A stretch of 41,930 bases of DNA from a virus: the IMG/VR virus record IMGVR_UViG_3300042691_018472, positions 1 to 41,930 of that record; one strand, given 5' to 3'. The translations under genes and the position numbers were made by a program. Every line of letters starts with the position of its first letter. The stretch's first letter is position 1. Shown here piece by piece: positions 24,996 through 31,645 of the stretch. Below the pieces are notes generated by a model. It was not told where the DNA came from. It worked only from the letters and a program-made list of their open reading frames with translations, and ran no database searches.

Positions 24996-25393
24996 CCGAA
25001 CTGCGTGACGCCATCGCAGACGCACTTGCACGCGCCAACGGACACGACAGCCTCGCCGCCGCACACGAAGAAGGCGAAGACTGGTTCGAGCAAGACGCCG
25101 ACGCGATCATCGCCATGATGCGGGGACGCGACGACGTGATCCTCGACGCCGCCCCACTGCGCTCGGCGATCCGCAAGATCGAAGATCAAGAATCGGTGAG
25201 TCTGTTCGTAGACGCCTACGGCCTGACCGCCGCCGAGTTCTACGCATGGCTCGCCGCACTCGGGGAGGAGACGTGCCCCACTTGCGATGGTCTTGGCGTG
25301 GATGGATACCGCATAACACCGCTCGGCCTCGCCCGACCAAAGCCCTGCCTCACCTGCGGTGGGAACAGCACCGCACTCGGGGAGGACGCATGA
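24992..25393 (+). CDS. Hypothetical protein with DnaJ-type Cys repeats (133 aa)
   Basis: The N-terminal part (about 1-92) is helical and acidic. The C-terminal part holds CPTCDGLG and CLTCGG, as in the Cys-rich zinc domain of DnaJ. The end is again ALGEDA. Partway through (bases 25254-25269) there is a third copy of the CCGCACTCGGGGAGGA cassette, encoding ALGEE at the seam between the two domains. This suggests that a zinc-ribbon piece was fused onto a shorter ancestor that ended there. Confidence 0.6.
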   Translation: MTELRDAIADALARANGHDSLAAAHEEGEDWFEQDADAIIAMMRGRDDVILDAAPLRSAIRKIEDQESVSLFVDAYGLTAAEFYAWLAALGEETCPTCDGLGVDGYRITPLGLARPKPCLTCGGNSTALGEDA

Positions 25394-25449
25394 CCCTCGA
25401 CATCCACGGATGGCTGCCCGCCGCCGCCGACAAGGAGACGACGGCATGA
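25390..25449 (+). CDS. Micro-ORF between duplicated ribosome-site cassettes (19 aa)
   Basis: ATG 25390 carries the GGGGAGGA cassette upstream and ends in the GACAAGGAGACGACG cassette, giving MTLDIHGWLPAAADKETTA. It overlaps both neighbours by four bases. Translation is plausible because of its ribosome site, but it may serve mainly to hand ribosomes to the next gene. Confidence 0.45.
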   Translation: MTLDIHGWLPAAADKETTA

Positions 25450-25583
25450 CCCGCCTCGAATACTGGACCCTCATTCTGTTCGTCACCACATCACCCGTCC
25501 TGTCCGACCGGTGGCGCGCGATCACCGCATGGACTGCTGCGGCCGGCGCGCTCATCGCAATCATGCGAGAGGCCATCGCATGA
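25446..25583 (+). CDS. Tiny membrane protein (45 aa)
   Basis: ATG 25446, preceded by AAGGAG. Two hydrophobic segments (WTLILFVTTSPVL; AITAWTAAAGALIAIMREA) with a charged loop (SDRWR). The start and stop overlap neighbours by four bases. Role unknown; one of several tiny membrane proteins in this operon. Confidence 0.55.
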   Translation: MTRLEYWTLILFVTTSPVLSDRWRAITAWTAAAGALIAIMREAIA

Positions 25584-25915
25584 CCGCCAGCATGACCCCG
25601 TTCACGCTCAGACGCCACGGCAACGACCACGTCGCACTCACATTCCAAGAAGGGTGGCACACATACCAACTGACCCTCGATCGGGTGTGGGCGGCGAACC
25701 TCGCCGCCGAACTCGACGCCTGGCTCGCCGGCACCGACCAGATCCCCGAGGTGGACTACCCGACGCACGTCTTCCGCGACGTCAGCCCCGGCGATCAGGT
25801 GTACGTCGCCGGCAAGTGGCATACCGTCGCCGCCTTCCACAAGCTCGTTGACGACGGCGTCTTCGTGGTCGACGCGACCACCCACCCGGGGGCCGACCCG
25901 AAGGAGACGACGTGA
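25580..25915 (+). CDS. Hypothetical protein (111 aa)
   Basis: Beta-rich, with a mid-domain (VSPGDQVYVAGKWHTV) resembling an SH3-like barrel. The C-terminus PGADPKETT comes from the AAGGAGACGACG cassette that serves as ribosome site for the next gene. Overlaps with both neighbours support it as real. No function assigned. Confidence 0.55.
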   Translation: MTASMTPFTLRRHGNDHVALTFQEGWHTYQLTLDRVWAANLAAELDAWLAGTDQIPEVDYPTHVFRDVSPGDQVYVAGKWHTVAAFHKLVDDGVFVVDATTHPGADPKETT

Positions 25916-26274
25916 CGCCCGGAGCGCACTGCCAGGAATGCGGGCGGTGGCGCCCAGCCCGCCACATCGACGTCCGATGGGTCCGCGACCCGTGGAGCCA
26001 AGACGTCTGCGGCGAATGGATCTGCAACAACCCGACGAAATGTGCTCGCCCGTGGACACGCTTCGACCGGCTCGGCGGTACACGGCTCGGTGACCTGTTC
26101 AAGTTCCGACTCGCACGCGACCCCCGCGACGACAAGAAAAGGGCCTCCACCCCGAAGGGTGAAGGCCCTGCATCACCGTCGCAGACGGAGCAGCTGTTCC
26201 GCGTCGGCCAGCCTAACAGCGACACGGCGATGACCCCCGTACAGCGGCTCGCCGCCGACAAGGAGACGACGTGA
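25912..26274 (+). CDS. Cys-rich small protein containing an internal terminator hairpin (120 aa)
   Basis: GTG 25912 follows AAGGAGACGAC. The N-terminal 50 residues hold C7, C10, C32, C38 and C44 (CQEC, C.EWICNNPTKC), like a zinc-binding domain. From about residue 75 the sequence is low-complexity (KKRASTPKGEGP) because it runs over a perfect-looking stem-loop, so this part may be an insertion. The C-terminus ends in RLAADKETT, matching the cassette used in other genes. The first 75 residues are the more secure part. Confidence 0.5.
   Translation: MTPGAHCQECGRWRPARHIDVRWVRDPWSQDVCGEWICNNPTKCARPWTRFDRLGGTRLGDLFKFRLARDPRDDKKRASTPKGEGPASPSQTEQLFRVGQPNSDTAMTPVQRLAADKETT
26137..26169 (-). terminator. 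Intrinsic terminator facing left, inside a rightward gene
   Basis: Stem GGGCCTcCACCC (26141-26152) pairs with GGGTGaAGGCCC (26157-26168) around a CGAA loop, with one mismatch. On the reverse strand the stem is followed by TTTTCTTGTC, a good U-tract, so it should stop leftward transcription. No leftward gene is seen just to the right, so it may guard against antisense reading or be a remnant of inserted DNA. Confidence 0.65.
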
Positions 26275-26369
26275 CGGCCACCTACCACGTCGGCGATCGC
26301 GCCTACACGCGTCTCGGCGCGATCCGCAAAGCATCGAAGCGTGCCGCAGCCGGGGATGACGCCAGATGA
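26271..26369 (+). CDS. Tiny basic protein (32 aa)
   Basis: GTG 26271 with AAGGAG upstream from the repeated cassette; the stop overlaps the next ATG. The product is MTATYHVGDRAYTRLGAIRK followed by a short Ala/Lys/Arg tail. Positively charged, with no motif. Coupled to neighbours on both sides. Confidence 0.5.
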   Translation: MTATYHVGDRAYTRLGAIRKASKRAAAGDDAR

Positions 26370-26701
26370 GCGCGGCTCGCCGGAAAGGCACCGAAGGCGA
26401 GACCGCCGTCGTGGAGTTCCTGAAAGCCCACGGCTGGCCGCACGCCGAACGTCGCGCCCTCGCCGGGGCGAAAGACCGCGGCGACATCGCCGGCATCCCA
26501 TCCGTCGTCCTCGAAGTGAAGAACGCCAAGCAGATCCAACTCGGCACCTGGCTCGCCGAACTGCTCACCGAGATCGACAACGACGGCGCAGACCTCGGCT
26601 GGCTCGTCATCAAACGCCGCGGGCACACGAACCCTCGCGACTGGTACTGGATCACCACCGGGCGCTACGCCGCACAACTGATGAAAGAAGCCGACCGGTG
26701 A
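26366..26701 (+). CDS. Holliday-junction-resolvase-like PD-(D/E)XK nuclease (111 aa)
   Basis: The catalytic-looking set is D40 in RGDIAG, E50 and K52 in VLEVKN, plus an N-terminal Glu (E10/E12) in a helix. This is the pattern of archaeal-type Hjc resolvases and phage relatives of this length. It would cut four-way junctions or other branched DNA before packaging. A long helix follows the core (GTWLAELLTEIDNDG). ATG 26366 overlaps the small gene upstream, and the stop TGATG overlaps the primase start. A VRR-NUC-type enzyme is the main alternative. Confidence 0.75.
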   Translation: MSAARRKGTEGETAVVEFLKAHGWPHAERRALAGAKDRGDIAGIPSVVLEVKNAKQIQLGTWLAELLTEIDNDGADLGWLVIKRRGHTNPRDWYWITTGRYAAQLMKEADR

Positions 26702-28692
26702 TGGCATCCGTTCGTAGCGCGCTCGACCATGCGCTCATCTACGCACAATGGGGATGGCGTGTCGTCCCGATCAAACCCGGCACGAAACGCCCCGCCCTCG
26801 ATGACTGGGTGAAACGTGCCACGACCGACGCCGGCCTGATCTCCGACTGGTGGCAAGCCCACCCCGACCATGGTGTCGGGATCGTCACCGGCGAACAGTC
26901 AGGCATCTGGGTCTTGGACGTCGACCCCGACCATGGCGGCGACGACAGCCTCGCCGACCTCGAACGCATTCACGGCACACTCCCGAACACGATCGAAAGC
27001 ATCACCGGTGGCGGCGGCAGACACATCATCTTCCGTTGGCCCGGATGGAACCCCGGCACGGGTGCCGGCAAGCTCGGCCCCGGCCTCGACGTGCGAGCCG
27101 AAGGCGGGCAGATCGTCGCACCGCCATCCGTCCATCCCGTGTCCCGGCAGGTGTATTCGTGGGATCTTGACGTCGACCCGATGCAAGGCTGCGCGCCGCA
27201 AGACGCGCCCGACTGGCTGCTCGACCTGCTCAAGACCGAACCTCGAGCGGAGAAGCCGCGTTCGCAGTACGGGACGCCCGTACGCGACCTCGACCGTCCA
27301 GGCGACCGGTTCGCCGCCGTCACCACCTGGCCGCAACTCCTCGAAGCCGACGGTGCGACCTGCATCGGCACCCGGCTCGACGTGACCGGCAACAACTATG
27401 AACTGTGGTGCCGGCCCGGCAAAGCGCCGCGTGACGGCGCGTCCGCGACGCTCTACTACGGCGGTTCGGATGTCCTGAAAGTGTTCACGTCGAACTGGCC
27501 GGGGCTGACGGCAGGCGAGACGTACACGAAGTTCGGGTACTACACCGCAACCCATCATGGCGGCGACCATCATGCGTCCGCGTCCGAGCTCGGCAAGAAA
27601 CAATCGAACGACGCGCTCCGCACCTGGCTCGAGAACGTCGCCCGCACCCCATCGCCCGCCGTCGCACAAGCGGCGACCGCGACGTCGGCGTCGGTCGATG
27701 AACAGTTCGTGCAACAGGTCGAACAGATGGTCGCCGGCGAAGACGAACATCTCCGCGACATGCTGGTCGACTGGTCGACGTTCTGGCAGATGGAACATGA
27801 CGACGACGACTGGTTCGCCGAACCGGTCTTCGCCCGAGCCCGCGGCCACGCGATCTACGCGCCAGCGAAACTCGGCAAGTCGCTCCTGATCCTCGACATC
27901 ATGGCGGCAGTCGCAACCGGACGCGAAATCCTCGGCCGCGCAAACCCGCACGGCCCGAGACACGTCCTCTACATCGACTACGAGATGACACTCCGAGACG
28001 TACATGAACGTCTCACCGACTACGGCTACGACGAAACATGCGACCTGTCATACCTGCACTATGCGTCGCTGCCGTCGTTGCCTCCGCTCGACACATTCGC
28101 CGGCGGCGCGATGGTGCTCCGTCTCGCACGGCTCGTCGGCGCAGAGTTCGTCGTGTTCGACACGATCAGCCGTGCCGTCGAAGGCGAAGAAAACTCAGCC
28201 GACACGTTCCGTGCGTTCTACCGACACACCGGCATGATGCTCAAAGCCGCAGAGATCGGCTGGGCGCGCGTCGCACACGCCGGGAAAGATGCCGAGAAAG
28301 GGATGCGCGGCTCGTCCGCAGCGAACGACGACGTCGATGTTGTCTGGCGGATCGAAGCAGCCGAAGGCGGCCTGAACTTGAAGCGTACGCACGCGCGTAT
28401 GGGATGGGTTGATGAGCGGCTGGCGATCAAACGGAAGACCGAACCGGAGCTGAAGCATGTGCTCGGCGTGAAGAACTGGCCGGCCGGCGTCAAAGAATGC
28501 GCCGAAGCATTGGACGCGCAGGGGATTGAGACTGACTTGGGTATCCACCAGTCGTATGCGGCCGTGAAGGCAGCAGGCTTGAAGTTCTCGCGTCGTACCG
28601 TCGGGTACGCGCAGGAGTACCGTCGGGACCGGACCGAACGCGAATACATGCGCCGGATCGACAGTGGCGACGACGAGGCGGGCGGCGAGTAA
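26701..28692 (+). CDS. Primase-polymerase fused to helicase-type ATPase (663 aa)
   Basis: The N-terminal ~190 residues look like an AEP-type prim-pol domain, with D73-x-D75 in VLDVDPDH and GGGGRHI (H108), plus the DVRAEGGQIVAPPS stretch. The C-terminal half has a RecA-like ATPase with Walker A YAPAKLGKS (K393), Walker B VVFDT (D487), and sensor-like segments as in RepA/AAA_25 phage helicases. The fusion would both prime and unwind at the phage origin. Length is typical. This is the last gene of the operon. No phage DNA polymerase is seen in the window. Confidence 0.85.
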   Translation: MASVRSALDHALIYAQWGWRVVPIKPGTKRPALDDWVKRATTDAGLISDWWQAHPDHGVGIVTGEQSGIWVLDVDPDHGGDDSLADLERIHGTLPNTIESITGGGGRHIIFRWPGWNPGTGAGKLGPGLDVRAEGGQIVAPPSVHPVSRQVYSWDLDVDPMQGCAPQDAPDWLLDLLKTEPRAEKPRSQYGTPVRDLDRPGDRFAAVTTWPQLLEADGATCIGTRLDVTGNNYELWCRPGKAPRDGASATLYYGGSDVLKVFTSNWPGLTAGETYTKFGYYTATHHGGDHHASASELGKKQSNDALRTWLENVARTPSPAVAQAATATSASVDEQFVQQVEQMVAGEDEHLRDMLVDWSTFWQMEHDDDDWFAEPVFARARGHAIYAPAKLGKSLLILDIMAAVATGREILGRANPHGPRHVLYIDYEMTLRDVHERLTDYGYDETCDLSYLHYASLPSLPPLDTFAGGAMVLRLARLVGAEFVVFDTISRAVEGEENSADTFRAFYRHTGMMLKAAEIGWARVAHAGKDAEKGMRGSSAANDDVDVVWRIEAAEGGLNLKRTHARMGWVDERLAIKRKTEPELKHVLGVKNWPAGVKECAEALDAQGIETDLGIHQSYAAVKAAGLKFSRRTVGYAQEYRRDRTEREYMRRIDSGDDEAGGE

Positions 28693-28730
28693 AGCCAGGG
28701 AGGTTGCCGCACTGGCGAGCGCCGCTCGCT

Positions 28731-28772
28731 GTGAGAATCGTTCTCACTTGACCGAGAATGAGACTCATTCTC
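28731..28772. promoter_or_regulatory. Two Fur/Zur-box-like palindromes
   Basis: GTGAGAA-TCG-TTCTCAC (28731-28747) and GAGAATGAG-A-CTCATTCTC (28754-28772) lie 7 bp apart in the 144-bp gap after the primase-helicase gene. They are about 65-105 bases before the start of the small gene at 28837. Their form resembles actinobacterial Fur/Zur operators. Similar elements occur at 31646-31698. Confidence 0.5.
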
Positions 28773-28836
28773 ACGTTCCGACCTTCCGGCGCCCGACTCT
28801 TGCCGTCATGCCACGTTCCATGTTCCAATGCTCGGC

Positions 28837-29058
28837 ATGACTGACCACGTTTCGGAACTTGCTCGCGCTATCGACACTGCCCTAGCCGTAGCGGACGCTG
28901 CGGCCGACGACATCGTCGGCCGCTATCGAGCATCGGCCGGCGACGACGCCGAGATCCACGCCCTACTCGGTCGGATCGCCGACGCGGCCGGAGTGCTAGG
29001 CGGGCTCGAGCGCGCGCTTACGGAAGTTGATGCCGAGCTCGTTCGCGCCGGCGGCTAG
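28837..29058 (+). CDS. Small helical protein (73 aa)
   Basis: Helical and Ala/Asp-rich (AIDTALAVADAAADDIVGRYR), with no membrane segment or motif. The nearest start is ATG 28837; ATG 28828 in the same frame is also possible. There is no clear ribosome site. It is followed at once by a very strong terminator and preceded by two palindromes, so it may be a monocistronic, separately regulated gene. Confidence 0.6.
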   Translation: MTDHVSELARAIDTALAVADAAADDIVGRYRASAGDDAEIHALLGRIADAAGVLGGLERALTEVDAELVRAGG

Positions 29059-29074
29059 ATGCTCGAGCACGCGA

Positions 29075-29104
29075 CAGAGCCCCGACACTGATGTCGGGGC
29101 TCTG
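29075..29104. terminator. Strong convergent terminator hairpin
   Basis: A perfect 13-bp stem CAGAGCCCCGACA with TGTCGGGGCTCTG and a CTGA loop, followed by TTCGTTC on the forward side. It lies between the end of the rightward gene (29058) and the end of the leftward operon (29145), so it can serve both directions. Confidence 0.85.
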
Positions 29105-29144
29105 TTCGTTCGGGACAGTAGGGCGCCGGCGCCGGCGCTAGACG

Positions 29145-29270
29145 TCAATCGTCGGCAGGCTCCCTATGATCATGCCGCCGGCAGAGCAGCTCGAGCGCTA
29201 CCACAGCGCCGAGCACGAGCACGAGGCCCGTAGCGCCGAACAGGATCGGCCAGGCGTACACGCCAGTCAC
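29145..29270 (-). CDS. Tiny membrane protein, last gene of leftward operon (41 aa)
   Basis: Read on the reverse strand from GTG 29270, sharing GTGA with the stop of the gene before it. The product has a hydrophobic stretch (WPILFGATGLVLVLGAVVAL) and then LLCRRHDHREPADD, a membrane anchor with a short charged His-rich tail. The tight overlap and membrane pattern support a real gene. Role unknown. Confidence 0.55.
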   Translation of the reverse strand: MTGVYAWPILFGATGLVLVLGAVVALELLCRRHDHREPADD

Positions 29271-29431
29271 TGCCGGCGCTCCCGCGCCGGCCGCGACCAA
29301 TAGCACGCACACTCATCGGCACGCCAGCCACACCAATGGCAGATAGGCCCGCGCCGATGCCGAGCAAACTCCCATGCGCCGGCGAACAGAGCCCACACGA
29401 CGAACACTGTCAGAGCATAGGTGAGGCTCAT
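29267..29431 (-). CDS. Tiny membrane protein with Cys-rich tail (54 aa)
   Basis: ATG 29431 overlaps the upstream stop by four bases (ATGA). One N-terminal membrane helix (YALTVFVVWALFAGAWEFA) precedes a tail with CHWCGWRADECAC, which could bind a metal. The last part is basic (RPARERRQ). It is placed in a coupled five-gene operon. No family recognised. Confidence 0.6.
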   Translation of the reverse strand: MSLTYALTVFVVWALFAGAWEFARHRRGPICHWCGWRADECACYWSRPARERRQ

Positions 29432-29877
29432 GCGTCGGCCTCTGAGAACGGCCCTGGCATCCGGCCTAGTTGCGACACGCGGAACGTGCGCGGCGCGAAG
29501 ACACGCGCGAGCTCCCGCCGTTCCTTATCGGCCGCCGAACGCGAAAACGCCCGACGCCACACGTCGCCATCGTCATCAACTACCGCCCACGTCCCGAGAA
29601 TCGACGCCGCGCGTGCCGTCACCTCGCGCAAGCCGGCCGCGTCGACGTCGACCCTGCCGAGACCCACGACGTCGGGCCGACGCCACACGTCCGGCATCCG
29701 ATCCGACCACTGGTACCCGCGCTCGAACGCGTCGACCACGGGGCCAGCCCACGTCGAGCTCGCATCATCCCCGATGCTGCGCAGCAGCCACCACCCGCGT
29801 GGGTTTCCGTTCACATCGTTACGCGCCCGGAACATCTGCGCGACATACCGCACGCCACTACCCTCGTTCCCGCTCAT
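29428..29877 (-). CDS. Hypothetical soluble protein (149 aa)
   Basis: I use ATG 29877, preceded by GAGGGAGA on the reverse strand; the open frame further upstream would cross a series of hairpins. The protein is soluble and Trp/Arg-rich (GNPRGWWLLRSIGDDASSTW; WAVVDDDGDVWRRAFSRSAA), with a basic C-terminal part. No motif seen. Its gene begins after a 117-bp gap with three stem-loops and is coupled to the following membrane gene. Confidence 0.6.
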   Translation of the reverse strand: MSGNEGSGVRYVAQMFRARNDVNGNPRGWWLLRSIGDDASSTWAGPVVDAFERGYQWSDRMPDVWRRPDVVGLGRVDVDAAGLREVTARAASILGTWAVVDDDGDVWRRAFSRSAADKERRELARVFAPRTFRVSQLGRMPGPFSEADA

Positions 29878-29904
29878 GTCAGAGTCTCCCTCTGGTATCG
29901 AGTA

Positions 29905-29986
29905 GCCGGCGCCCGGATACAGCCGGGCGCCGGCACTTACTGCCACCGTGGCAGTCCCCACGGGCGCCGACCGGAGCCGGCGCCCG
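29905..29986. other. Three consecutive stem-loops in the leftward operon
   Basis: GCCGGCGCCCGG pairs with CCGGGCGCCGGC (29905-29934, 6-nt loop). ACTGCCAC-C-GTGGCAGT is a near-perfect palindrome (29939-29955). CGGGCGCCG pairs with CGGCGCCCG (29961-29986, 8-nt loop). All lie in the gap between the 243-aa and 149-aa genes. They could end or weaken transcription, or act as RNA processing sites setting the ratio of the two halves of the operon. Confidence 0.65.
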
Positions 29987-29994
29987 AGAGACAG

Positions 29995-30726
29995 TCACGC
30001 GACAGGCGCGCCAGCCTTCCTGACGTAGTAGGCAACCTTCCCGCGTACCTTCTCCGCCCACGGCGCGCCCGGATCGGCCGGCGCCGATGCACCCTCGAGC
30101 ACATGCGCGATCCACGCCGCGGCGTACTCACGCTTCGGCCCGTACACCAGACGGCCGAGGTAGTCATCGAGCATCGGCCCGAGACACTTGCCCGGAGGCG
30201 CCAACGGCTCGACATGCGCCCGCGCCGGCACGGGCTCAGCCACGGGCTCGGCTCGAGTTTCGACCACAGCGACGACCGGCTCACGCTTCGGCTTTGCGGC
30301 ACGCTTCGGCTTCGGTGCGACCTCGGGCGCCGGCGCCGGCACCGACCCGAGCGGGAACGACACGACATCCCGACGGCCCATCCATGCCGCACCCCATTCG
30401 GTGCGTCCGATGCCGACAGCCTCGAGCGCCGAACGCAGATAGGCGCCCGTCTCCGCATCGGAACGGGCCACACCATCGACCGACACCAGACCATCGGCGC
30501 CGTACGTCCACTCCCGGATCGCGCCGACGCGCCACGCCCGGTGTGCCTCGTCCAATAGGGCACGCTGGGCGGCGGCACCACGCCCGGACGGTGCCGGCGG
30601 CTTCGGCCACTTCCGCACCGCCTGGATGGCGTGCCGCTCGGCGTTGGCGTCGGACCGATGCCCCCAGTCCTTCACGTCAAAGTGGCATGCCGGCGCCGGG
30701 CGCTCGAGGACGGTCACGGCGCTCAC
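29995..30726 (-). CDS. Hypothetical two-domain protein with Pro/Lys linker (243 aa)
   Basis: GTG 30726 overlaps the preceding stop by four bases. The first ~125 residues are a compact domain (DWGHRSDANAERHAIQAVRK, then WTYGADGLVSVDGVARSDAE). A linker rich in Pro, Ala, Lys and Glu follows (about 130-180), and a final helical domain (MLDDYLGRLVYGPKREYAAA) ends in basic residues. It may bind DNA or a protein partner, but no known fold is evident. It is the largest gene of the leftward island. Confidence 0.65.
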   Translation of the reverse strand: MSAVTVLERPAPACHFDVKDWGHRSDANAERHAIQAVRKWPKPPAPSGRGAAAQRALLDEAHRAWRVGAIREWTYGADGLVSVDGVARSDAETGAYLRSALEAVGIGRTEWGAAWMGRRDVVSFPLGSVPAPAPEVAPKPKRAAKPKREPVVAVVETRAEPVAEPVPARAHVEPLAPPGKCLGPMLDDYLGRLVYGPKREYAAAWIAHVLEGASAPADPGAPWAEKVRGKVAYYVRKAGAPVA

Positions 30727-30995
30727 CGGTCACCCGCCGTCATCGGCGCCCACATCTCGAGCTCACGTTCCGCCGTGTTCGCACACCGCAACCGGAAATG
30801 CTCCGTCTCCGCCATGATCGGCTCGAGCATCATGCCGAGCTCGGCGCACGCCGTACGCCCATTCCAATAGCCAGCCTGGTTGGCCTCGTCGGCGAGTTCG
30901 GCCACGAAGTCGCGTGCAGCCCTCACGTACTCGACCAGACGCGCAGCCTCACGCTCGAGATCCCGCGCGTCGCGAATAGTGCCGGTCACTCTCAT
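30723..30995 (-). CDS. Hypothetical helical protein, first gene of leftward operon (90 aa)
   Basis: ATG 30995 has a strong AAGGAGGG ribosome site on the reverse strand, about 45 nt after the predicted transcription start. It is helical and acidic (ARDLEREAARLVEYVRAARD), with possible coiled-coil character and several Cys and Met near the end. No family seen. It leads a coupled operon of five genes running to 29145. Confidence 0.7.
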   Translation of the reverse strand: MRVTGTIRDARDLEREAARLVEYVRAARDFVAELADEANQAGYWNGRTACAELGMMLEPIMAETEHFRLRCANTAERELEMWAPMTAGDR

Positions 30996-31048
30996 TGCTC
31001 ACCCTCCTTACTCCCGGCCCGACACAGAACATGTCGGACTCCAAGCCC

Positions 31049-31077
31049 ATTATCGGCCCGGTAACGGGCAGAGTCAA
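31049..31077 (-). promoter_or_regulatory. Strong leftward promoter for the accessory operon
   Basis: On the reverse strand TTGACT (31077-31072) and GATAAT (31054-31049) are exactly 17 bp apart, the best sigma-70-like promoter I see in the window. The spacer contains an inverted repeat (GCCCG-gtaa-CGGGC, 31056-31069), and ACGGGCAG is repeated at 31064-31071 and 31084-31091. This suggests that a regulator binds over the promoter. A leader hairpin (CCGACA with TGTCGG, 31019-31037) follows the start point. Confidence 0.7.
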
Positions 31078-31093
31078 GCCATTACGGGCAGCA

Positions 31094-31300
31094 GTACGTA
31101 CCGGCGCCGACCGGTCCCCCAACAGTACGGCACGGTATGGTTGATAAGTGGGCGACGGTACGGCAACGGTACGTACCGCCCCGAGCCTCTGACCAGGACA
31201 AACGCAAGCCCTCGGACCGGTACGGGCACCGGTACGGCCCGTCAGCCATACCGGTATTCTGCGTACCTATAGATGGTACGCAGATACCGGAGGCCGGTAC
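31094..31300. repeat. GTAC-rich repeat cluster, candidate origin or binding array
   Basis: Eleven GTAC tetramers occur in about 207 bp, mostly within GGTACGG or its complement, with about 0.7 expected by my rough estimate from base composition. Special elements are GTACGTAC at 31094-31101, the palindrome ATACCGGTAT (31248-31257), and CTGCGTACC-tatagat-GGTACGCAG (31259-31283), a 9-bp perfect inverted repeat with an AT-rich centre. It lies between divergent transcripts and holds no convincing gene. Confidence 0.6.
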
Positions 31301-31645
31301 CGGGACACGACACGAGACGTGCAACCGAGCCCGGCGCCGGCACCGACGCCCACGCCTACAGCCGACACCCACGGCCAGCCTCGAGCCTCCCGAGCAACCT
31401 CTCGGCGCCAGCCTCGGCGCGACCACGTGCACCCTGCTCACGCCTCTGCCTGGGCGGTAGGAGTATTGGCACGAACAGTGCCACAACTTGCGCGTTTGCC
31501 TCCACCCGGCCTCGAGTCTGCGCCGATCCGCCGGCATCCGGCCCCGAGCTCGGACTATGCGGATAGTGTCTGCCGCCGGCACCCCACCAGACGCAACATG
31601 ACATGTGTTCGGCGCAACTTGGTAGCGAGCTCGGACCCCAGCGCC

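Larger units (their letters stand above)
24971..26277. repeat. Dispersed ribosome-site cassettes at gene junctions
   Basis: Two short units recur at gene ends. CCGCACTCGGGGAGGA plus CGCATGACC (25 nt) is identical at 24973-24997 and 25371-25395, with a partial copy at 25254-25269. CGCCGCCGACAAGGAGACGACG (22 nt total) is identical at 25422-25443 and 26250-26271, with a variant at 25891-25912. Each copy provides a C-terminal tail (ALGEDA or ADKETT), a ribosome site and the next start codon. Confidence 0.8.

Noticed and set aside
25273-25449. Alternative gene from GTG 25273 in another frame
   Set aside because: The 133-aa frame across the same bases keeps two CxxC pairs, a sign of real protein, while the alternative is Arg/Trp-rich without a motif; only its last 19 codons are kept as a separate micro-ORF.
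31137-31460. 107-codon forward open frame in the control region
   Set aside because: It crosses the GTAC repeats, has no ribosome site and becomes Arg/Pro-rich; repeats give it the Tyr pattern. Not enough to call a gene.
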